64,000 bases of DNA from Chitinophagaceae bacterium UBA1953 (GCA_002336115.1 DDEN01000017.1:1-64000), one strand, 5' to 3'. Positions 35,596 to 45,265 are shown, counted from the stretch's first letter. Numbers and translations: made by a program. The notes: generated by a model from the letters alone, not told the origin.

Positions 35596-36603
35596 TTATT
35601 GGTACATTTCATTTACCCTGGAAACGATGAGATCAATATCCTGTTTTTCCATGCAATTAAAATGACCAAGCGGACATTTCTTTTTTCCATATTTACTGCA
35701 TGGTTGACACCACAAACCTCTCCCGTTAACAAGAATATTCTCATAGGGAGCTTTTTGACTGTTGTTATACTTCGTACCATAATAAGGCTCTACCGCAAGT
35801 TTTGGAGAAGTGCCACCCCAGATAGCCAAAACCCGTTTGTTAAATGCACAGGCAATGTATTGCAAACCGGTATCATGAGATATAATCAACTTTGCTCTTT
35901 TTACAAGATCGGCCGATTCGTTGAGCTTAAATTTACCACAAGCGTTATATATTTTCACAGGGTCAACAGATGCAATAGTATTGCCATTTTCCGCATCTTC
36001 TTTTCCACCAAGCAAAACGATGGGATATTTGATTTTGCTGCACAACTCCTGCAACTTATGTACAGGAAGTTTTTTAGTATTATAAGAAGCTCCAATTACA
36101 ATACCTACATATCCTAATACATGCGATGTAGGCAAATCGTTATCGCTGATATGTTCATGCGCCGGAATAAAATAATCAAGTCCTTTTCCATCATCAAATA
36201 CATTCAACGGCTTTATTGTATCAAGACTTCTTGTGGTAATATGCCTGTGCGGCATAAAGTTGAGGTGAAACGTGGTGAGAATGAATTTCTGAATATTCAG
36301 TTTATTGATAACATACGATTGTGTATTCAATGCTTTTCTTACACGGATGCTTCTGAAATTATTATGCAAATCAATTACATAACTGTACCCCTCTCCTTTC
36401 AGTTGTTCTATTACCTCATCAAGATTATCACTTAAATAGAAAAAGCGGTCTATATACGGATTAGCGATTGTAACATCTTTAAATTTCTCTTTAGTAAGAA
36501 AATGTATCTCTGCATTTTCCAACTGTTTTTTTAAACATCGAAAAACCGGCGAGGCCAATACTATATCGCCAATAGATGAGAACCGGATGATTAATATCTT
36601 CAT
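35596..36603 (-). CDS. Family 9 glycosyltransferase (heptosyltransferase-like)
   Basis: The ~335-residue GT9 enzyme is taken from ATG 36603 because the homology starts MKILIIRFSSIGDIVLASPV; an upstream in-frame ATG at 36624 overlaps purL. Further family features are HNNFRSIRVRKAL and the nucleotide-sugar segment LIISHDTGLQYIACAFNKRVLAIWGG. A Cys-rich tail (WCQPCSKYGKKKCPLGHFNCM) is typical of these LPS-core glycosyltransferases. It probably adds a sugar to lipid A core or related glycan. Starts 10 bp after the purL stop. Confidence 0.88.
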   Translation of the reverse strand: MKILIIRFSSIGDIVLASPVFRCLKKQLENAEIHFLTKEKFKDVTIANPYIDRFFYLSDNLDEVIEQLKGEGYSYVIDLHNNFRSIRVRKALNTQSYVINKLNIQKFILTTFHLNFMPHRHITTRSLDTIKPLNVFDDGKGLDYFIPAHEHISDNDLPTSHVLGYVGIVIGASYNTKKLPVHKLQELCSKIKYPIVLLGGKEDAENGNTIASVDPVKIYNACGKFKLNESADLVKRAKLIISHDTGLQYIACAFNKRVLAIWGGTSPKLAVEPYYGTKYNNSQKAPYENILVNGRGLWCQPCSKYGKKKCPLGHFNCMEKQDIDLIVSRVNEMYQ

Positions 36604-36613
36604 TCTGTTACTT

Positions 36614-38848
36614 CTATAATGCACTCATTGCATGTTCACTATCATGACCAGCCATCAGGTTTTCAATAGCAGCATCATATTTTTCTTTCCAGCCGGCAAT
36701 TGTTCCCCAGTCTTCACCTTCCACTTCAACATTACCTCTCGTAACAGCTCCAATTTCTGCGTAAGGGAAATTGCCAAGCAATTTTTTTAATTCAGCAACC
36801 TGCTCTTCTTTTACAGTAACAACAACACGGCTCTGCCCTTCGCCAAACCAATAAGCATCTTTCCTGACTGAAGGATTTGCCGCAACAACTTCAAAACCAA
36901 GATTACTGTTGAAACCCGATTCAAGCAAAGCTGCAATTAAACCACCTTCACTTACATCATGAGCAGAAAGGATTAATTTCTGTTTTATAAGCTCTGCAAT
37001 TTTTTGCTGAAGCTGGTATTCTTCTTCAACATCAAAATATGGAGCCGGACTATATTCCACTCCATGAAGCTTGTGCAGATATTCGCTTGATGCAATATCA
37101 TCAGTTGATTGACCGATTAAAAAAATCACATCCCCTTCTTCCTTAAAATCAAGTGTCATCTTCTCATTAATATCTTCCAGTAGCCCAACCATACCAATAG
37201 TTGGTGTTGGATAAACAGCTCCTTCAGGATTCTGATTATAAAAACTTACATTACCACCCGTAACAGGTGTATCGAATTTTTTACAACCATCTCCCATTCC
37301 CTTTATTGCCTGAACGAACTGATAATAGACCTGCGGATCGTAAGGATTACCAAAGTTTAAACAGTTAGTTATCCCTAACGGCAAACCACCACTGCAAACA
37401 ATATTGCGGGCGGCTTCGCTTACAGCAATCAAAGCACCTTTATAAGGATCTGCAAAAACATACTTACTGTTACAATCAGTAGTAACAGCAATCCCTTTTT
37501 TTGTTCCTTTTACATGTACCACTGCTGCATCGGTTGGCGCATTGGTAGAAGAGTTCCCTGTACCAACCATACTATCGTACTGAAGATAAACAGTACGTTT
37601 ATTGGCAATATTGGGAATCTGAATAAGCTGTTCGGCAACAGCTTTCATATCTGAAGGAACCGCAATTGTATCAGCATTAAATGCTTTTATTTTTTCAAAA
37701 TAGAACGGCTCGCTATATTCTCGGCTGTACTGTGGTGCACCACCGCCTAATACCAATTCATAGGCAGGAATTTCAGCTTCCAGTTCACCATGCATGTAAA
37801 ACTTCAGTAAGCCATCACCTGTTACTTCCCCAATTTCAGAACATGGAAGGTCCCATTTCTCAAACACATCCAACACTGCCTGTTCTTTTCCTTTTTCAAC
37901 AACCATGAGCATGCGTTCCTGGCTTTCACTCAATAACAGCTCCCATGTTTTCATGTTTTGCTGGCGTGTTGGCACTTTATCAAGATCAATCCTCATGCCC
38001 ACCTCACCTTTAGCGCTCATTTCGGCTGTGGAACAAATAATACCTGCCGCCCCCATATCCTGCATACCAACAACTGCACCTGTTTTAATTACTTCAAGAC
38101 AAGCTTCGAGCAATTTTTTTTCCTGAAAGGGGTCACCAACCTGTACGGCCGGTAAATCTTCCACACTATCAGCAGTAATATCGGCGCTGGCAAAACTTGC
38201 GCCGCCAATTCCATCTTTTCCTGTTGCACTCCCTACAAAAAACACGGGATTCCCAATTCCGGCAGCAGTAGCACTTACAGTTTCTCCTGCTTTTACAATA
38301 CCCACACTCATTGCATTCACAAGAGGATTTGTATGATAACAATCTTCAAAATAAATTTCACCTCCAACTGTAGGAACGCCAAAACAGTTTCCGTAATGGC
38401 CAATGCCATGTACCACACCTCCTAACAGATGTTGGGTTTTTGCTTCTTTCAGATTACCAAAACGCAGTGAGTTGAGAGCAGCAATTGGTCTTGCGCCCAT
38501 TGTAAATATATCACGATGAATTCCACCAACCCCTGTAGCTGCACCTTGAAAAGGCTCAATTGCCGAAGGATGATTGTGGCTTTCAATCTTAAATACCACA
38601 CCAAGATTATCACCAATATCCATGAGTCCCGCATTTTCTTCACCTGCCTTTACTAACATTCTGCCCCCTTCTCTTGGCAAAGTCTTTAACCACTTAATGG
38701 AGTTTTTATAGCTGCAGTGCTCACTCCACATCCCACTAAAGGCGCAGAGTTCATTAAAGTTGGGTGTGCGACCGAGTTTTTGTTTAATTAATTCAAATTC
38801 TTCTTCGGTTAAACGAAGTTGCTGTGCGGTTTTAACTGTTACTTCCAT
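36614..38848 (-). CDS. purL: Phosphoribosylformylglycinamidine synthase, small type
   Basis: The 744-residue PurL is taken from ATG 38848 (MEVTVKTAQQLRLTEEEFEL); the frame extends nine codons further without support. It converts FGAR to FGAM with ATP and ammonia in purine synthesis. Conserved pieces are FSGMWSEHCSYKNS, NHPSAIEPFQGAATGVGGI, GGEIYFEDCYHTNPLVNAMSVG, and SAHDVSEGGLIAALLES near the end. This is the short form that needs separate PurS and PurQ partners, not seen in this window. It precedes a GT9 gene by 10 bp. Confidence 0.95.
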   Translation of the reverse strand: MEVTVKTAQQLRLTEEEFELIKQKLGRTPNFNELCAFSGMWSEHCSYKNSIKWLKTLPREGGRMLVKAGEENAGLMDIGDNLGVVFKIESHNHPSAIEPFQGAATGVGGIHRDIFTMGARPIAALNSLRFGNLKEAKTQHLLGGVVHGIGHYGNCFGVPTVGGEIYFEDCYHTNPLVNAMSVGIVKAGETVSATAAGIGNPVFFVGSATGKDGIGGASFASADITADSVEDLPAVQVGDPFQEKKLLEACLEVIKTGAVVGMQDMGAAGIICSTAEMSAKGEVGMRIDLDKVPTRQQNMKTWELLLSESQERMLMVVEKGKEQAVLDVFEKWDLPCSEIGEVTGDGLLKFYMHGELEAEIPAYELVLGGGAPQYSREYSEPFYFEKIKAFNADTIAVPSDMKAVAEQLIQIPNIANKRTVYLQYDSMVGTGNSSTNAPTDAAVVHVKGTKKGIAVTTDCNSKYVFADPYKGALIAVSEAARNIVCSGGLPLGITNCLNFGNPYDPQVYYQFVQAIKGMGDGCKKFDTPVTGGNVSFYNQNPEGAVYPTPTIGMVGLLEDINEKMTLDFKEEGDVIFLIGQSTDDIASSEYLHKLHGVEYSPAPYFDVEEEYQLQQKIAELIKQKLILSAHDVSEGGLIAALLESGFNSNLGFEVVAANPSVRKDAYWFGEGQSRVVVTVKEEQVAELKKLLGNFPYAEIGAVTRGNVEVEGEDWGTIAGWKEKYDAAIENLMAGHDSEHAMSAL

Positions 38849-38998
38849 AATGTAAATGAAAGCGCAAAAGTACAACCGGCAAATGAAACGAACAGGAAAA
38901 CTACAAACGAACTATCCACGTTTAGTGAATATATTCTTCATAATTAAAGCAAATGCTTGAATGTGTTGAAATAAATATTTTAATTTGCTGCCAATTGC

Positions 38999-40249
38999 AT
39001 GACTTACCTACTGTTTGTAATATACCTACTCTTCTTTTGCTGGCTTGCAACAAGAATCCGTTTTTTTAAAAACACCGGACTCTCAAACAAATGGATTATC
39101 GGGCTGTTTCTTTTAAAAATTGCTGCTGGTATTGCATATGGCTGGTATTGTACAACAATTACTCAATACCAAACATCAGCAGATACATGGAAATTTTTCT
39201 TTGATGCTGAAAATGAAAAACAATTACTTGCCCATAATCCCGTACGTTTTATTACAGGCATTTTTGCAAACCCTGAAGGAAAAGGCTATAAACATCTTTT
39301 TTCAAGCAATAACTCTTACTGGAACGATCTGCGCCATCTTTACATGGTTAAAATAGTTGCAGTATTTAATTTATTAAGCGGGTCGAGATATTATGTAAAT
39401 GTTATTTTTTATTCTTTTATTACACTTTTTGGGCCGTTAGCTTTTGTAAGAGTAATGAATGATGTGTTTCCAAACAGGCTAAAACTCATTACAATAAGTA
39501 CTTTTTTCTTCCCATCATTTATCTTCTGGTCATCGGGCATTCATAAAGACGGCATTGTATTTACGCTTCTTTCCCTGATTATCTATATCATGTACTTTTC
39601 ATTTAAAGATCATAAACTTAAGATGAAACAAGTTTTACTGATCTGCTTATTAATTCTGCTGATTTTCCCGGTCAGAAATCATGTGGTATTAGCAACTGTA
39701 CCAGGTTTATTTGCCTGGTGGCTGGCTGAAAGATATTTCAAAAGAAAATGGATTGCTTTTTTAATTGTGACTATTATTAGCAGCGCTGTTTTTTTTGGAG
39801 GTAAATACATTCACCCGAAATTTGATTTGCCTGTATCAATAGTTGTACGAAACAAAGAGTTTATTAAACTTGGAGGCAACTCATTTCTTCCCCAACGAAA
39901 ATTAGAAGCATCCTTTATCGGTTTTCTAAAAAATGCCCCTCAATCTCTTAATCATACATTAGCAAGACCCTATATTACAGAAATTATCTCCCCCTTTTAT
40001 TTTGCCTGCGCCCTGGAAATTCTTTTAATGTGGATGTTAGCCGGAATTTGGTTTTTCAGATATAACGATAATCCATTCAGGCATTCCGTTGTTATTTTCC
40101 TGTTTTCCATCTCTGCTGTTTTATTACTTCTTATTGGCTTAATAGTTCCACAACTTGGGGCAATTGTTCGGTACAGAGCCATCTTTATTCCATATATAAT
40201 GGTACCAATTATTTGCACCATTGACTGGCGAAAAAACAAATTAAATTAA
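38999..40249 (+). CDS. Polytopic inner-membrane protein, unknown
   Basis: The 416-residue protein has about nine hydrophobic helices. The N-terminus MTYLLFVIYLLFFCWLATRI is a signal-anchor, and the first extracytoplasmic loop carries an aromatic region with TSADTWKFFFDAENEKQLL. A central motif FFFPSFIFWSSGIHKDGIVFTLLSL (helix break with IHKDG) recalls polysaccharide-polymerase/glycosyltransferase-C-like membrane proteins. A role in surface glycan assembly would be consistent with the neighbouring GT9 gene on the other side of purL, but no catalytic residues are certain. Confidence 0.65.
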   Translation: MTYLLFVIYLLFFCWLATRIRFFKNTGLSNKWIIGLFLLKIAAGIAYGWYCTTITQYQTSADTWKFFFDAENEKQLLAHNPVRFITGIFANPEGKGYKHLFSSNNSYWNDLRHLYMVKIVAVFNLLSGSRYYVNVIFYSFITLFGPLAFVRVMNDVFPNRLKLITISTFFFPSFIFWSSGIHKDGIVFTLLSLIIYIMYFSFKDHKLKMKQVLLICLLILLIFPVRNHVVLATVPGLFAWWLAERYFKRKWIAFLIVTIISSAVFFGGKYIHPKFDLPVSIVVRNKEFIKLGGNSFLPQRKLEASFIGFLKNAPQSLNHTLARPYITEIISPFYFACALEILLMWMLAGIWFFRYNDNPFRHSVVIFLFSISAVLLLLIGLIVPQLGAIVRYRAIFIPYIMVPIICTIDWRKNKLN

Positions 40250-40331
40250 ATTATATATTTAGTTTTAAACACTAACAAGCGTTAAATTCTGAAAAACTCA
40301 AGTTTTTTTTCAAGAAAATTTAATAATATAG

Positions 40332-40339
40332 TAAATTTG
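40332..40339 (+). promoter_or_regulatory. Candidate -7 box of glutamine synthetase II gene
   Basis: TAAATTTG matches TAnnTTTG exactly and lies 52 bp before the ATG at 40392. No TTG lies at the ideal -33 distance. Nothing resembling a nitrogen-regulation operator was identified. Confidence 0.4.
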
Positions 40340-40391
40340 GTTGTTCAAAAGGAAATTTTCTTACATTCTTTAATCTGATCAAACAAACAAC

Positions 40392-41399
40392 ATGTCATTG
40401 TCTAAACTAGAGTACATTTGGCTTGATGGTTATAAGCCTACACAAAGTCTCCGTAGTAAAACAAAAATTGAAAAAGATTTCAGCGGCAAACTTGAAGATT
40501 GCCCAATGTGGAGTTTTGATGGTTCTTCAACTGAACAGGCCCCGGGCGGCTCATCTGATTGCTTACTGAAACCAGTTTACATCATAAAAGATCCCCAACG
40601 GAAAAATGGGTTTTTGGTTATGTGCGAAGTATTGAATGCTGATGGCACTCCGCACGAATCAAATGGTCGTGCAACAATTGATGATGACGACAATGATTTC
40701 TGGTTTGGTTTTGAGCAGGAATATTTCCTGTGGGATACTGCAACCAATAAGCCTTTAGGTTTCCCTGCCGGTGGTTTTCCTGGCCCTCAAGGTCCTTACT
40801 ACTGTTCAGTAGGTGCCAGCAATGCTTTTGGCAGAAATATTATTGAAGAACATTTAGATGTTTGCCTTGAAGCGGGTTTAAATGTTGAAGGTATTAATGC
40901 TGAAGTTGCTGCAGGCCAATGGGAATTCCAGATTTTTGCTAAAGGAGCTAAAGAAGCAGGCGATCAGATATGGTTAGGCCGCTACCTCCTTGAAAGAATT
41001 GGCGAATCGTACGGCGTTGCAATTAACTGGCATTGCAAACCACTTGGCGATTTAGACTGGAACGGCAGTGGTATGCACGCTAATTTCTCTAATACATTAT
41101 TACGTACGGCAGGAAGTAAAGAAATTTTCGACAAAGTTTGTGAAGCTTTCCGCCCGGTAGTAAAAGAACATATTGCTGTTTATGGTGCCGATAACCACCT
41201 GCGCTTAACAGGTAAGCACGAAACTGCAAGTATTCATGATTTCAGTTATGGTGTTTCTGACCGTGGTGCTTCAATCCGTATTCCTGTTGCCGTGCCTGCA
41301 AAAGGATGGAAAGGTTACCTGGAAGATCGTCGCCCTAACTCTGCTGCTGATCCTTACAAAGTAGCTGCACGTATTATTAAAACAGTAAAATCTGTTTAA
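40392..41399 (+). CDS. glnA: Glutamine synthetase, type II (eukaryote-like)
   Basis: The 335-residue GSII enzyme condenses glutamate and ammonium with ATP. It has the compact GSII layout: EYIWLDGYKPTQSLRSKTK, the PMWSFDGSSTEQAPGGSSD beta-grasp loop, the metal-site segment FWFGFEQEYFLWD, GINAEVAAGQWEFQIF, and NWHCKPLGDLDWNGSGMHAN. The last of these diverges somewhat from the canonical PGDWNGAG but keeps the key residues. GSII lacks the adenylylation Tyr region of GSI. The window also carries a GSIII gene 1.6 kb downstream. A strong terminator follows. Confidence 0.93.
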   Translation: MSLSKLEYIWLDGYKPTQSLRSKTKIEKDFSGKLEDCPMWSFDGSSTEQAPGGSSDCLLKPVYIIKDPQRKNGFLVMCEVLNADGTPHESNGRATIDDDDNDFWFGFEQEYFLWDTATNKPLGFPAGGFPGPQGPYYCSVGASNAFGRNIIEEHLDVCLEAGLNVEGINAEVAAGQWEFQIFAKGAKEAGDQIWLGRYLLERIGESYGVAINWHCKPLGDLDWNGSGMHANFSNTLLRTAGSKEIFDKVCEAFRPVVKEHIAVYGADNHLRLTGKHETASIHDFSYGVSDRGASIRIPVAVPAKGWKGYLEDRRPNSAADPYKVAARIIKTVKSV

Positions 41400-41430
41400 G
41401 TATAATTAGCCTAAATCAACTGTACATGTG

Positions 41431-41459
41431 ATCCCCCGGTTTTCCGGGGGATTTTTTTT
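41431..41459 (+). terminator. Strong intrinsic terminator after glnA
   Basis: ATCCCCCGG and CCGGGGGAT form a nine-base-pair stem with a four-T loop, followed by eight T. It stops transcription before the tandem-repeat region. Confidence 0.9.
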
Positions 41460-41504
41460 GATGGCTTTTCTTTTTCCTGTGGTTGGGGTTTGTTTGATGC
41501 TGAT

Positions 41505-41945
41505 CACTTTTCAGCTTTTGCAGATTGCTTTTTATTTGAAGCAGTTTATTTTCCCGTTACTGTAGATACTTAAATTTTTACTGCAGTTGACCATCCAGTT
41601 TTTGCAGATGGTTTTTCAGTTAGTGTAATTGCTTTTTTATTTGCTGTATTTGGCTTTTCAGCGGGTGTAATTGCCTGTTTTTTTATTGTAGTTATTTTTC
41701 CAGCCTTTGTAGATGGCTTTCCAGCCGATGTAAACTGCCATCCATGCAGTGCAAACTGTTATCCCGGCAGTGTAAGCGGTCGTTCATCCAATGTAAATGA
41801 CTATCTATCTAATGTAAATGTTCTTCCAGCCGATGTAAGCTGCCATCCAGTCGGTGTAAACTGCTATCCAGTCAGTGTAAGAGGTCATCCATCCAATGTA
41901 AATGGCTATCCAGCCGATGTAAGAAGCCTTCCAACTGGGTATAAA
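41505..41945. repeat. Degenerate 21-bp tandem-repeat array (~21 units)
   Basis: A run of about 21 imperfect units of exactly 21 bp with the core form TTCCAGCCGATGTAAACTGC. Several units are much degraded toward the glnA side and better conserved from about 41700 on. Units abut without spacers, so this is not a CRISPR. Because 21 bp is seven codons, any frame gives a heptad-periodic peptide. On the minus strand one frame reads repeated Y-I-G-W-type units (for example AAYIGWK, AVYTDWM) but is interrupted by stops at the Trp position. Confidence 0.85.
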
Positions 41946-42006
41946 TGAAGATTTTAGGGATAAAACAGTTGATTGCCCGTAGTATGGCATATTTGGTATT
42001 GATTAA

Positions 42007-42192
42007 AAGGGCTTTGTAAAAGTTGAGGTTAGAGACTTAAATATTTACTTAATTAATCGAAAAGGAAAGAAAAAGAAATACTCTTGTTTGTGCTTCTTTG
42101 CAAAGTTTGAATTACTTACTGATATACCTTTATCCAGAAAGTTTGAAAAGCTTTTCGATGAATTTACTTTGGGGGTAGCTATCCATACCTGA
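42007..42192 (+). pseudogene. Possible gene remnant without start codon
   Basis: A 61-codon open stretch (ending ...FDEFTLGVAIHT before TGA at 42190-42192) has protein-like composition (VKVEVRDLNIYLINRKGKKK), but no ATG. A short frame from an ATG just upstream, in another phase, breaks at about 42006, as if a frameshift separated them. The pattern slightly resembles a LytTR DNA-binding domain, but this is not firm. It lies between the 21-bp array and an orphan gene. Confidence 0.3.
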
Positions 42193-42218
42193 AGGGCAAA
42201 GCAAAACTTACAAGTACT

Positions 42219-42779
42219 ATGAAAAAGAACATCAGATCAATTATTATTACAACTTTGATAATTCTTCTACCTATTACCGGTGTGCTTTATTTTGCCTACT
42301 CATTTTTTAGTGCTTTTGCGCCACCAAAAATTACATTAACCAAAGATTACATTTCTACAAACGGATACTTTGATAACGGGGTATCGATTGAAAAAATTCA
42401 AGTAGATTCTATTGGCAATCAGGGCTACCCAATTAAGTACACAGTATTGTATACAACATCGTGTAATATTCATTATTCAATGAATAAAGCACCAAAAAAA
42501 ATTGAATTTAATAAACCAGGTGAATTTTCATGGGATGAAGACACTATTAAAGTAAGATACATTCATGATGGTTTATCAAGACAAGCTTTGGATTCATCTA
42601 AAAAACTTTGGTGGCTTAACAAGTTTGGGAAGCATCCTGTTTGTCCGATAAGTTTTGAACAAGAGAAATGGTACTTTATCAGTATTGGCAATCCACAGGT
42701 AACAGGCATATTTTTTTTCATAGACAACTTAAAAAAAGAACATCAATATTATCTTGAAAGCGGGGTTTCACCAATTTAA
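42219..42779 (+). CDS. Hypothetical single-pass membrane protein
   Basis: The 186-residue protein has an N-terminal membrane anchor (about residues 8-32: SIIITTLIILLPITGVLYFA) and an extracytoplasmic region with no family I recognise. The mature part is beta-rich (KYTVLYTTSCNIHYS; EQEKWYFISIGNPQVTGIFF). It has the composition of a lineage-specific secreted protein. It overlaps a small frame downstream by 26 bp. Confidence 0.6.
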   Translation: MKKNIRSIIITTLIILLPITGVLYFAYSFFSAFAPPKITLTKDYISTNGYFDNGVSIEKIQVDSIGNQGYPIKYTVLYTTSCNIHYSMNKAPKKIEFNKPGEFSWDEDTIKVRYIHDGLSRQALDSSKKLWWLNKFGKHPVCPISFEQEKWYFISIGNPQVTGIFFFIDNLKKEHQYYLESGVSPI

Positions 42780-42948
42780 ACAACAGGCAACTGCACATCT
42801 GAAATACCCCATTGTTTATTTGCAAGAGATTAATTGCTGCACAGAATTACCTAAAGTACAAGTGTGCGACGCAACGGAAGCCAAACAGATGTACCGGCTT
42901 CTGTATAAAAAACACCTTCGGGCATGGCTGAAAGCCACTGCCGAATAA
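42754..42948 (+). CDS. Possible small protein upstream of GSIII
   Basis: The 64-residue frame overlaps the end of the preceding gene and stops 62 bp before the GSIII start. Its second half (VQVCDATEAKQMYRLLYKKHLRAWLKATAE) is helical and basic and looks translated. The true start is uncertain because the ATG at 42754 lies within the upstream gene. Real but unknown, or a shadow frame; I favour real with low confidence. Confidence 0.35.
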   Translation: MKAGFHQFKQQATAHLKYPIVYLQEINCCTELPKVQVCDATEAKQMYRLLYKKHLRAWLKATAE

Positions 42949-43010
42949 GCAAACTTTATTTGTGTAAGTTTTTAAATATTTCACACCTTTGAGTTTCTAA
43001 AAACACAACT

Positions 43011-45203
43011 ATGTCATTACGCTATCAGGCCATTAAAAATTTTACCACAAGAAAGGAACTGCCGGATGTTGAAAATCCGCAGAAAATTACATCGATCTTT
43101 TGTCAGAATGTGTTTACACTTAAAACTGCAAGGGAATATTTAAGCGATGAAGCGTACAAGAGCCTCGTATCCTCTATAAAAGGAAGTAAAAAAATTGACA
43201 GGCAAAATGCCAACCAGATAGCCGCCGGCATAAGACAATGGGCCGAGAGCAAAGGAGTTACCCACTTTACACACTGGTTTCAGCCACTTACCGGATCAAC
43301 TGCAGAAAAACATGATTCGTTTTTTACATTGAAAGGTGATGGCACTGCTATTGAAGAGTTTGACGGCGGCGCTCTGATTCAGCAGGAGCCTGACGCATCC
43401 TCGTTTCCAAGCGGCGGCATCAGAGCTACTTTTGAAGCAAGAGGATATACTGCATGGGATCCATCATCACCTGCATTTATTATGGAGATAGGTAATGGCA
43501 AAACGCTTTGTATTCCTACGGTATTTGTTTCTTATACTGGTGAACTGCTCGATTATAAAGGACCAGTTCTGAAAGCTCTTGAAGCTGTGAGCAAAGCTGC
43601 TTTAGACGTTTGTTATTACTTCGATAAAAACGTAACCAAAGTAACTCCTACACTTGGTTGGGAGCAGGAATATTTCCTCATTGATGAAGCCATGTTTAAT
43701 GCCCGGCCGGATTTGGTACTGAGTGGCAGAACAGTGTTTGGCCATGCGCCTGCAAAGGGCCAGCAGTTGGAAGATCATTATTTTGGTGCCATACCTGAAC
43801 GGGTTTATGCTTTTATGCGTGATTTTGAGAATGAAGCATACAAGCTGGGTATTCCGCTTCATACACGGCATAATGAAGTGGCACCTGCGCAATTTGAATG
43901 TGCTCCTATTTTTGAAGAAGTAGCAGTTGCTATTGACCATAATACTTTACTGATGGATGTAATGGACCGTGTAGCACGCCGCCATAAATTAAGGGTGCTG
44001 CTGCATGAAAAACCATTTGCAGGGATTAACGGCAGTGGCAAGCATAATAACTGGAGCCTGGCAACTGATACAGGCGTTAATTTGCTTGCCCCTGGCAAAA
44101 CACCGAAAACAAACCTGATGTTCTTAACGTTCTTCATAAACGTTGTACGTGCTGTTGATGTGTATGCCGATATTTTAAGAGCATCCATTGCAAGTGCAGG
44201 AAACGATCACCGGCTTGGTGCAAATGAAGCACCTCCTGCAATCATTTCTGTATTTGTCGGTAATTACCTTTCGCAGGTATTGGATGCGGTTGAAAAACGT
44301 GTTACCAATAAGTTTGATGAACAGGATGAAGCCATTCTTAAACTTGATCTTCATAAAAGTATTCCAGAAGTAATGCTTGATAATACCGACAGGAACCGCA
44401 CTTCGCCTTTTGCTTTTACAGGTAACAAATTTGAATTCCGTGCGGTAGGTTCAAATGCCAACTGTTCCAATGCAATGACGGTTTTGAATGCAATTGTTGC
44501 ACAAACCCTTATTACTTTTAAAGAAGAAGTGGATGCGTTGATTGATAAAGGTGAAAAGAAAGAGATTGCCATTATGCACATTCTTCAACGGTATGTAAGT
44601 GAAAGTAAAAAAGTATTGTTTGAAGGTGATGGTTACAGTGAAGCCTGGGCTAAGGAAGCTGAAAAAAGAGGATTGCCGAATGTAAAAACCACACCTTATG
44701 CACTTGATGCAATGGTATCGGAAAAAGCCAAAAAGTTATTTGAAGATACCGGCGTATTTACCCATGCTGAACTGGAAGCCCGCCATGAAATTGAACTGGA
44801 AAACTATATTAAGAAAGTACAGATTGAAGGACGGATGATGGGTGAACTTTGTACCAGTCATGTATTGCCTGCTGCTATCAGGTATCAGAATTTACTCATC
44901 AGCAACATTAAGGGATTGATGGAAATTGGGATTAGTGCTGATTCCTACGCTAACCAAAAACAGATTCTTGAAAAAATCTCCTATCATATTAACAACGTAA
45001 GCGACCTGGTTGAACAGATGATTGCGGCACGCAGAAAAGCAAATAACATTGCCGACACAAGAGAAAAAGCAATTGCTTATTGTGATGATGTTAAAGGAAA
45101 ATTCTTTGACGGCATCCGCTATCATGTTGACAAACTTGAAATGCTGGTTGACGATGAAAGCTGGTATTTGCCGAAGTACAGGGAGATGTTGTTTTTGAGA
45201 TGA
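43011..45203 (+). CDS. glnN: Glutamine synthetase, type III
   Basis: The 730-residue GSIII (far larger than GSI or GSII) is typical of Bacteroidota. Visible features are the N-terminal FTTRKELPDVENPQKITSIF, the GGIRATFEARGYTAWDPSSP segment, WEQEYFLIDEAMFNARPDL, the HNEVAPAQFECAPIFEE metal/substrate loop, the NGSGKHNNWSL loop, and the family signature NDHRLGANEAPPAIISVFVG. It is a dodecameric ammonia-assimilating enzyme. It is preceded by a CACCTTTG box (near the TAnnTTTG form) and followed by a strong terminator. Having both GSII and GSIII here suggests division of labour by nitrogen status. Confidence 0.95.
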   Translation: MSLRYQAIKNFTTRKELPDVENPQKITSIFCQNVFTLKTAREYLSDEAYKSLVSSIKGSKKIDRQNANQIAAGIRQWAESKGVTHFTHWFQPLTGSTAEKHDSFFTLKGDGTAIEEFDGGALIQQEPDASSFPSGGIRATFEARGYTAWDPSSPAFIMEIGNGKTLCIPTVFVSYTGELLDYKGPVLKALEAVSKAALDVCYYFDKNVTKVTPTLGWEQEYFLIDEAMFNARPDLVLSGRTVFGHAPAKGQQLEDHYFGAIPERVYAFMRDFENEAYKLGIPLHTRHNEVAPAQFECAPIFEEVAVAIDHNTLLMDVMDRVARRHKLRVLLHEKPFAGINGSGKHNNWSLATDTGVNLLAPGKTPKTNLMFLTFFINVVRAVDVYADILRASIASAGNDHRLGANEAPPAIISVFVGNYLSQVLDAVEKRVTNKFDEQDEAILKLDLHKSIPEVMLDNTDRNRTSPFAFTGNKFEFRAVGSNANCSNAMTVLNAIVAQTLITFKEEVDALIDKGEKKEIAIMHILQRYVSESKKVLFEGDGYSEAWAKEAEKRGLPNVKTTPYALDAMVSEKAKKLFEDTGVFTHAELEARHEIELENYIKKVQIEGRMMGELCTSHVLPAAIRYQNLLISNIKGLMEIGISADSYANQKQILEKISYHINNVSDLVEQMIAARRKANNIADTREKAIAYCDDVKGKFFDGIRYHVDKLEMLVDDESWYLPKYREMLFLR

Positions 45204-45231
45204 GTAAAAGGCTGCATTAGCCCTCATTTAA

Positions 45232-45263
45232 AAATAAGCCGACTCAAATGAGTCGGCTTATTT
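45232..45263. terminator. Bidirectional terminator
   Basis: A perfect 14-bp stem (AAATAAGCCGACTC and its complement) with an AAAT loop. It lies between glnN and the convergent large type IX cargo gene. Confidence 0.85.
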
Positions 45264-45265
45264 TA

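Noticed and set aside
41505..41945. CRISPR array
   Set aside because: Units of 21 bp abut without unique spacers and no cas genes are present.
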